Assembly (NCBI GenBank): GCA_037043015.1
Contig: CM073321.1
Location: 21,511,001-21,575,000 of the forward strand
Length of the DNA stretch: 64,000 bases
Reading direction: 5' to 3'
DNA from: Bryum argenteum
Lineage: Eukaryota > Streptophyta > Bryopsida > Bryales > Bryaceae
The notes under the pieces were generated by a model. The model was not told the DNA's origin and did no database searches. It saw nothing but the letters and a program-made list of their open reading frames with translations. Each line of letters starts with the position of its first letter. Position 1 is the stretch's first letter. A program made the position numbers and the translations under genes. Below are positions 57,155 through 64,000 of this stretch, in pieces.

Positions 57155-58249
57155 GCATGCCCAGAACTCACGTGCTTGCTTTGATTCCAATCCCCGAAGT
57201 CTTTTCTAGTGTGTATCTCTACTTGCTTGAGTATTTGCAAAAGGTTGCGTGAATGTGGATCCGGAAATCACGTTTGAAATTTCGACGTCGGCGCTGTTTG
57301 AAGCCTCCTCTAGAATTGTCATCCTTCCACCAACTGTAGAAGCCATATTCTGCAGATATCCAAACCCTAAAACCAAAAGCTAATACAATGACCTTCACAA
57401 CAATCCACTTCTCAATACAACCTAGTATTTGGAGTATTTCAATGGTCCTCTGAGAGGCCACACGACCTTGTGATTCACTAATATTTGCATCACAGCTAAT
57501 CTTGTCATTACAAACCTCACAAAACGTAGTCGTTTCAACCACTTCGTGGCTCTACCTATATTCAAACTTCATCGTCACATGCTATAATCTAATTTTAGGG
57601 TTTCTAGGACAATCTTCTAACCTCCTTAATCTAATTTTGTAAAGCAGCGCACTTAAACAAAATCTATTCCACTCCGAATGGAGCATGCACAGTTCGTAGT
57701 ACATAGCGGATCGCACACTGGCTCCCTCCCTTGCATCGAGAACCCTCGATGGGCAAGAGCGGGCACCGGGTGGCGCACCGGCCCCGGCCGGGGCTGGCTG
57801 CATTGGCACCAGCGCGGTTGGCTACACCGGCCCCGACACCGGCCCTGCACCAGCACTCGCACTCGCCGCTTGCACTGGCAAATCAAGTATGCTCCCTACC
57901 TTTTTTTCATAAATTTATATTTCTACTTTTATTCCTTTCCTTCTCGTTTCTAATAATTGATGTATAAAAATGTTGGGAAAAATACAATCATGCACCAAAC
58001 TAGTGACCTCCCTATTGGGGTTATGTGATTCTAGAGATTCATTTCACCAACAACATGTAAATATTACATGTTATTTAAGTGCGGGTACATTTGAATAAGA
58101 TATGTATATTTGAAATTCTGCTCGGTCAATACTCTTGTTTTCATTATTTATTGGCATCATTAGTCAATTCTCTAGACATAAATGCAACATTATATTGTTG
58201 TTGTACACAATGCATTACACAATTGTATACCATTGCACAACGTTCGATC
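57155..58249. other. Element C spacer between the hAT-like insertion and the KPYFLVYW gene
   Basis: A 107-codon minus-strand ORF at 57,219-57,542 (MVETTTFCEVCNDKISC) is not recognised and lacks a match in element A. A GC-rich CACCGGCCCCGG patch lies at 57,755-57,860. This interval corresponds in position to 5,684-8,444 of element A but shares no clear sequence with it. Confidence 0.35.
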
Positions 58250-58495
58250 ATGGATAGTATACTTAATGAAGGCCATCTCATCCCAGTAAACCAAAAAGTA
58301 GGGTTTCTAAGATACCTCCTCTATTTCTCCAATACTTGTCTCTCCTTCATCGCCGTTCGAGCTACTCCCACACCGCTTCTGCATAGCACTACGCTTGAGT
58401 GCTTTTCGATTCTTAAACCTAGTACGACCTCTCCGCTTTTTCTTCTTCTGAGCGATATTCTTTCCTCTCCCACTGACATTCTTAGATTCGTCCAT
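58250..58495 (-). pseudogene. KPYFLVYW gene of element C (truncated)
   Basis: Starts at MDESKNVSGRGKNIAQKK (58,495), giving the basic block KKKKRRGRTRFKNRKALKRS as in element A. It jumps through a short acidic text (GEIEEVS) to a stop and then KPYFLVYWDEMAFIKYT. The acidic middle and the intron present in copy A are missing, consistent with an internal deletion. Confidence 0.6.
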
Positions 58496-59055
58496 GGTGC
58501 CTGCAGTGTGCAAGGGGAGAATTCTATCACTCGTTCTGACTCAATAACCATTATTTCCCTGTGACAAATGAAGAGGTTGAACTCTGGATTTTTACTCCGA
58601 TATATTTGTTTCTAGATCCCACTGACACTTTGAAATCAACAAACACATACAAACTGCCACTCCGATTTCAACGTGTTTGACACTCCATTATAAGCAAATT
58701 TTTAAACGCAACTAATATCTAAGTTAATTCCTGACAAAGACGGCCGCCGTCACATCACCGTCTACACATACTTATTTTTATGTCGCATCTAATATGTTTA
58801 AGCCTGAATGCTACATGCAATTTACCTATTCCAATTTGAATAAGTATTGTAATTGACGTGCTTCCAAGCCATCATGCTCACGCATAACATAATCCATTTC
58901 CTTTACGTTTTCTTAGAACAAATTACATCAAATGCGTTTTAGATTTCAAACCCTAAACCACTCCAATCAATTTATTTCTATATAAACATTCAAAAATCAC
59001 TTGAACATCTTTTTCTCTGCTTAATTGTTGGAGCTCTCTCCTATCTGCGTCCATC
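58496..59055. promoter_or_regulatory. Divergent promoter region of element C
   Basis: Same length and two conserved blocks as 9,191-9,740: CTCCATTATAAGC (about 58,682) and TGACAAAGACGGCCGCCGTC (about 58,731). Confidence 0.45.
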
Positions 59056-60525
59056 ATGGCTTCTTCCGCTATCTTGTTTCTTGCTCTGGATGTCATAGCG
59101 ATTAAGTCTGAAGAGTCACGTTCCCCTATCTGCATTCCTCTGGGAGTGGATGGAGTGGCAGAAATCACTATGTCGTGGCTTTGGATTTGATTTGGCTCCG
59201 ATGCGTCTTACTTGTGGTTTGGAAACAAAGTCCTAGATCCAGTCACTAAGCTTGTCTAGTACTCCATCGTCGTCCAACAAGTAACCTTAGAGAATAATGC
59301 AACCATGTGGAAGTTGCGCCCCGGACAGTACCGCCTTTACGGCTTGACAGAGTCTGTCATGAACGCCTCCACTATGCTCCTCACTCCCCTTGGCTCATCT
59401 ACTACATCCACAATTGTTATGGTATTTCCTCTTCTCAAGGTTGAACCGGGTCTCAAAGTCCGTATTGACATATCTGATTCATCGGACGTTGAAAACAAGT
59501 CGCCAGACCCGTCGCCCTTCAAGAAGCTTCCTTCCCCTCTTCCTTCCCCCTCTTCTCTTCCTTCCCCGCAATTGCAAAACCTAAAAGCATCCTTCTCTCT
59601 TTCTATAGACTTGGTAGTATGTCTTGTAACAAAGCTATCCTCAAAAAAGTTGATTTTAATTCCATTCATGCTATCAAAGTTTCCTTCCTACCTTCATTTT
59701 TCAATGGTCATGGCTTTTACATACTCCCTCTTGTTTTTCCATCCACTACTCACAAAGTTGCCAAATGTATGGAGGGGTTAGATTAACATTACGACGAGCA
59801 TGTCTGGACTAGGACGATGACTACTAACATCAACAACAACTTAGGGTTGTCCTTTCGCTACTCTAACTGTGTAGGTCATCTTCAATGCTACAATATGAAC
59901 TGCGACTTCTTGCAACGACCTAACCGTAGAGCAAAAGTGAACAAGGTGGAGTTCGATGGCATTGGCAAGGACCCCTTTGGAGTGGGCAAAGCGCCGCCTT
60001 TTTCCTCAACGCTCATCTGTAAGATTTGCAAAGAACCTCCCGTTTGTGTTGCTCTGTGCTCTTCCAAAATCTTTTACATTTTTGTAAAGGATAGTCACAA
60101 GCGGGTGTGTGTGCATATCAGTACCCACGTACAACCTGTGAAGGTCGGAGACTACAAATGTGCACGTAAAGTAATAGATGAGTCAATAGAGGAGCACATA
60201 GAATGTAACCCACAAGCCACACTGTCCAAAATAGTTATGGAGACAAGCAAGGACTTACTAGGTAACTTACTTCTTCGTAATGAAGGTGACCCTGAAATCA
60301 CCAAGCTCGCTCTCGAAGAGCTAAAACCTATCTTTGACCAATGTAAAGAGTTGAACTCTCCAAGCGTCAGTAATCGTATCTCCACTTTCAAGTTCTTGCG
60401 CAGACATGGTGTTCTCGATAGGATCACGAAGCTTAGGAGCCTCAACAACTAGGCTTACATCTAACATAACATGTTTCTAGGCCAAAGAGACGAGTTTGAT
60501 AAATTCTTCATCTTTAGGACAGGAT
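59056..60525 (+). pseudogene. MULE-like transposase of element C, N-terminal part (broken and truncated)
   Basis: Begins MASSAILFLALDVIAIKSEE, aligned with 9,741. In-frame TGA 59,188 and TAG 59,257 are followed by a frameshift in the Pro/Ser-rich part (about 59,510-59,600), then TAA 59,784, TAG 60,450 and TAA 60,462. It keeps a finger segment lost from copy A, FRYSNCVGHLQCYNMNCDFL (about 59,849-59,912), followed by CKICKEPPVCVALC and VCVHISTHVQP. Homology to copy A ends at about 60,520, where an LTR starts, so the catalytic core and SWIM finger are absent. Confidence 0.75.
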
Positions 60526-61030
60526 TGTGGGGACGGAATCCATACTCAAGAGTCGCTAAAATCACTAGGAGAATTGAATCCTAGTCGACTAAAGAAAGGT
60601 AGATAGGTCGATTGCTACTACTGCCGGACTTATTGTATACTCCTAGCTTCTTATTTATACAAAACTAGAATCCACTTAGCAATCACCGATACTAGAAGGC
60701 GACTAAACCACAAACAAAGACAGGAGGCGGCTGCATGAGAAAAAATGAGAAGAACTTAGAATAAAACTTAGAGCAACACTCTTCCAATCGAGAGGGGGAG
60801 TACATATAGGTCGGGGTTTGACATAGTGTCAGACATGGTCTGCCCGATCTAGTCGGGTGAACCTACTCAGTCGACATGTGGGGTCGGCAACTTAGGTCGG
60901 GTACGCATAGACTCTCCTATCTCTCAGACTCTACTGGGTATCAACCGGTTAGCAATCAATTCGACTATCGACTAGGTGTCAACTACCCAAACTTAGTCTA
61001 AGAGAATATTCCATGAATATTCGGTCAGCA
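60526..61030 (-). mobile_element. Candidate LTR, minus-strand orientation
   Basis: Plus-strand edges are TGTGGGGACGG and GGTCAGCA (TG..CA). On the minus strand, the purine-rich TTTGAGAGGAGGGCAA lies directly before TGCTGACC, as a polypurine tract before a 3' LTR. It interrupts the element C transposase. AGGAT at 60,521-60,525 is a possible 5-bp target duplicate. Confidence 0.5.
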
Positions 61031-61071
61031 TTGCCCTCCTCTCAAACTAAGTACACCTCTGTGGACTGGTA

Positions 61072-62769
61072 CTACGGACCCCCTCGCTGGAACCTAGGGA
61101 CCTTTGGATAATTGTATGGTCCGTTTGGGTAAACGGAGAAGTTGACCGCTGGTGGTGGAGAGTCGGATCTCGTTGGCTGAGGATCTGCCGATGGTGATGA
61201 TGGTGGTAGCATGAGTTTCCTCGTCGAAGGTGTCAGTGACCTTGTCAATACAGGCAGGTCATCAAGCGATATACAACCATCCAGGCGGTTGGTCGTCTCC
61301 TGCAAAAGATGTCAACCAGTATCTCATGAAGCACCCTGCTGGTCAGCCGCGGTCGAGGCTCCTCGTCATCTGACAGTAGTGTAATCCTATTGCGAGCTGG
61401 AAGCGATGGTGTACAAAAGGTGGTGACGAGGCTTTTGGATCGGAGCTGAACTCGAGGCACCGAAGACAACTCGATCATGTCGGGTGAGAACGAGCGCGTC
61501 TCTTTGTGTCAGAGTGTCGTAATCTTGAACAAAGAAAAGTCTTCTTGTAACTCGAGTAAAGTTCAGAGCTAGATCTTCTCTTTCCCATCCCACCATAGTC
61601 TGCATCACTTCCTCACTCGGGTTGGTCTCACTCACTCCTTAGACTGAGGTTTCCAATTCCTCATCTCCATCTAGGTCTTAAGCTGACGGTGATTCTCCGG
61701 ATGAGGCCGGAGCAGGGGAATCATCCGGTGTGGGTGACTGTTCGATGACAAGTCTCTTTGCTGCCACTTGAGGTGGCTGAATGCGTCGTCCTACTGATTC
61801 TCGCCGATCAGTCAGCGCTTATGTCTCTTGGGATCCATTTGAGACGTTGATTGGCTCCACCAAAGGTCACAGTACGGCTGGACGTGGTTGCGCTTCCACT
61901 AATATGGGGTGTGGAGCTCCCTCCAGCAGTGCCGCAGCTGGTTCGGCTTACGGAGCTGCTACTGACTCGTCCGGGTTATTCGACTGTAGTGCTTGTAGTA
62001 GCCTTGCCTTTGCTTCTTCTAGCTGCTGCTTTTTGCCTCGGGGGAGCGCGTCGTGATGGCGGTATAAGTGCAGGAGGAATGAAGCTAGGGGGCATCTTTT
62101 ACGAGCTCTCAGCTTCCCATACTCCTTTCGCACGATGTCAAAAATAATGTTGTACCACCCACAAGCACGCTCTCCTTGGTAAGCCTCGTAAATAGACCGG
62201 ATGGTCTGCATTGTCACGGTATGGGGCTTATTCGAACAGAGGATGGGGTTAAGGATCTTCAGCACCCATTGTTTGTGCGGAATCCAACAAGTGTCCACCT
62301 CGAATCTGTTCTTTTCAGTGGGCGCCTCGGAAAACCTCGGCTTCAACTCCACGTCCCTCCAAGAGCAATCATACATGTTTGTGCTCCCCAGTAAATTGTA
62401 CGTGGCCTCCTATGCTTTGAGAGTCTATAGCTATGGCTGTGCGCGGAGACTCTCCGGACTGACCTCAAACGAGATAATTCAGCCACAGAGCTTCGCGAGC
62501 ATCTGCTGCAAAGGCAATTCCTATGGCAAGTCCATAAACTTCTTGCAACTCATCCTCCAGAGGTCTCTCCTCAGCTGTTGTTGCTCCACCGAGTTGGCCG
62601 AAATGGCGGGGCGCACGGTCTTCTCCGGCACCATATGCTCCTGTGCCCTCGCTTTCGGCCTCCTGTCATGACCACAAACACATACCTTGCAACAAAAACC
62701 TCTCACGCTCGCTGCATACAAACTCGGGTTCTCCAATAGTGTCAAGGATGGTGCATTGACAAGGAGCAT
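61072..62769 (-). pseudogene. Unrecognised 566-codon frame of a non-autonomous retroelement
   Basis: Four ORF pieces (62,769-62,521, 62,376-61,948, 61,635-61,387, 61,305-61,072) share one frame separated only by stops. It was therefore probably one coding sequence. The first half includes MYDCSWRDVELKPRF, CGWYNIIFDIVRKEYGKLRA and SFLLHLYRHHDALPRGKK. The second half is acidic and Pro/Ser-rich (SPTPDDSPAPASSGESP) and ends with PNGPYNYPKVPRFQRGGP. No RT, integrase or protease motifs occur, and a candidate polypurine tract and LTR follow. It may be a gag-like ORF of a TR-GAG or LARD-type element. Family not recognised. Confidence 0.4.
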
Positions 62770-63106
62770 GAAACAACAAAAACGGGATTGCCGGAGCGCT
62801 GCAGCTGGAAAGATAACGCGCTACATTTATGTGCATCAGGCGGTGCGTCTAGAAGCATACCAAACTACCTTGGTTGATACCCTTCCGCACTTTGGATAGC
62901 GCCTGCGAGGCTATCAACCTCTACCCCGGATGGCCGTTATTTGGTCAACTCAAACAAACCTCTAGCTAATTGGTTGCGCAACCATTTTCTCAAAAGGACT
63001 TATTCTTCCCATTTTGATCCTTGGGCGCTTCATTCTCACACACAAACTTAGCATCTAACACAAAATCCTATCTAAAACTTTTATTCTCGAAAAACAGAGT
63101 TTGACA
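62770..63106. other. Spacer without a recognisable gene
   Basis: A short 70-codon plus-strand ORF overlaps it but runs antisense to the retroelement frame and has no signature. Confidence 0.3.
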
Positions 63107-63835
63107 ATGGTCAATGAGGAAATCATGGAGCAACTGCATCACTAAGTGGTTTTAGTGGTAGATTACCAAGAGGAGATCATGAGGTTGCGTTCACAACTTG
63201 CTGCTTCGCGACAATCCATAAAGCTGGTGTTGGAGTGGTTGGCTACACAACAGTTGCAGGTAGCTCTAGCGGCTCAGCAATTTTCAGCTTTGGAGGTTAT
63301 TATTTTTGCTCGCATGATGCCGCAATTAGCGCAATAATAAGTGTTTAGAGTTACTCCTCCTACGTTGCCTAACCAATTGCTAGATATTTTAAAATTTGAC
63401 GATTGTCGCAGGGACTACTCGATGTAGAAGGTCAAAGCAGACAATAACCATAGAGTTGATGGGGCCGTACTCGATACACCTCAGGACCAAGTGGCATATT
63501 TGTTTTCAAGAATGGAGACAAAGCCGCATCCGATGGTAGTATCATTCTACCATAACCAACTTGATTGCAATTTGACAACTTTTGTTCAGCATCTCAATAG
63601 TGTATACATCTACCAGAATGCACCTGCGTGGACTTGAATAGGCTTCAAAGGATGAAGCAAGGCAGAGAACTGTTTGCAATATCTTTGCCCTAAGATTATA
63701 AAGGAGCTTGGTAAAAGTTAGCTCATAATGGTTCCTAGTATGGTGAAGATTGAATATCTACGTGGCACTATCAACTTTGAAATGCTGCGTGCAATAATCA
63801 GGCCGGTGACCTATATTCATTATGGTACATGTGAG
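63107..63835 (+). pseudogene. Gag remnant of a Ty3/gypsy-like element
   Basis: From ATG at 63,107 (MVNEEIMEQLHH) with several stops. There is a coiled-coil start (YQEEIMRLRSQLAASRQS), then DTPQDQVAYLFSRMETKPHP, FYHNQLDCNLTTFVQHLNSV and, after a frame change, NRLQRMKQGRELF and MVKIEYLRGTINFEMLRAII. The order of a hydrophobic YLF.RM core, a TF..HLN segment and a RLQ.MKQG helix is that of gag capsid domains. The style again resembles fungal-type gypsy gags (recall only). Not translatable as it stands. Confidence 0.55.
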
Positions 63836-64000
63836 AGCGTGTTATACGCTCTCCTGTAAAAATGTTGTGTAGTTTGGTTTTCATCAATGAGGAGTTAGCA
63901 AATCATGTCATTTTGAAGTTATTTGATGGAATTAGGATGACCTAGTTATGAATGTAACATGAATGTTAGGAGTTAGTTGTTAGAAGGCTTTTGGTAGATT

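Larger units (their letters stand above)
27392..60525. mobile_element. Element C: second copy of the giant TIR transposon, split by nested insertions
   Basis: It begins with GTGTGAGCGGTGAGCGGTGA, the same end as element A. Then follow in A's order and orientation: the methyltransferase-like gene (28,026-30,772 and 37,676-38,139), the small ORF (38,284-38,563), the KPYFLVYW gene (about 58,250-58,495) and the transposase (59,056-60,525). The copy is cut by a 6.9-kb segment and an 18.5-kb hAT-like element, and is truncated at 60,525 by an LTR. The right terminal repeat is not in the window. Confidence 0.75.

Noticed and set aside
38653-57162. An 8-bp target-site duplication for the hAT-like element
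   Set aside because: GTGAGGGG on the left and GCATGCCC on the right do not match; the left flank is in a minisatellite.

Overview
The window looks like repeat-rich intergenic chromatin of a streptophyte. The evidence for a plant is TTTAGGG-type telomere-like tracts, CACTA- and hAT-type DNA transposons of plant style, a plant-style LTR primer-binding site, and GT..AG introns. A kinase-like gene resembles, from recall only, a family expanded in mosses, liverworts and lycophytes, so a non-seed plant is my best guess. I see no essential host gene and no rRNA gene. Almost all coding sequence belongs to transposable elements or their passengers, and nearly all of it is broken by stops or frameshifts.

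Region 1 (1-13,840) is a complete giant DNA transposon ('element A'). Its ends are inverted arrays of the heptamer GTGAGCG. Inside, in order, are: a ten-exon minus-strand gene for a protein with a ParB-like domain followed by a circularly permuted N4/N6-type DNA-methyltransferase-like domain (891-5168); a small RRSPRLA-tailed ORF (5309-5683); a 323-bp tandem repeat block (5,970-7,060); a basic/acidic two-exon gene (8445-9190); and, divergent from it, a MULE-like transposase with a C/H zinc finger, an RNase-H-like core and a SWIM finger (9741-13,385).

Region 2 (13,841-27,391) holds a decayed minus-strand Ty3/gypsy element, into or beside which A inserted. After it come a possible 3.7-kb LTR with ORFs inside it, a PBS and a gag remnant on the plus strand, then AT-rich sequence with two arrays of a TTTAGCTCGA-palindrome minisatellite and telomere-like repeats.

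Region 3 (27,392-60,525) is a second, co-linear copy of the same giant transposon ('element C'). It has the heptamer end, the methyltransferase-like gene, the small ORF, the two-exon gene and the transposase in the same order and orientation. It is split by nested insertions. About 6.9 kb (30,773-37,675) removed the middle of the methyltransferase gene and contains gypsy pol remnants. About 18.5 kb (38,661-57,154) has hAT-like ends. The second insertion carries a hAT transposase, a RING/coiled-coil gene, a relative of its N-terminal domain, and a kinase-like gene. They form two tail-to-tail pairs, each gene preceded by a GC-rich CGACCG/CGGTCG island. A CACTA-like element and a roughly 2-kb tandem duplication lie inside it.

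Region 4 (60,526-64,000) has an LTR and a stop-riddled minus-strand frame of a non-autonomous retroelement, which truncates the element C transposase, then a gag remnant.

The main result is the pair of co-linear giant transposons. Comparing them defines the gene set, the intron positions and the mutations in each copy. The combination of MULE-like transposase, ParB-methyltransferase-like protein and two small companion genes is the candidate undescribed system.
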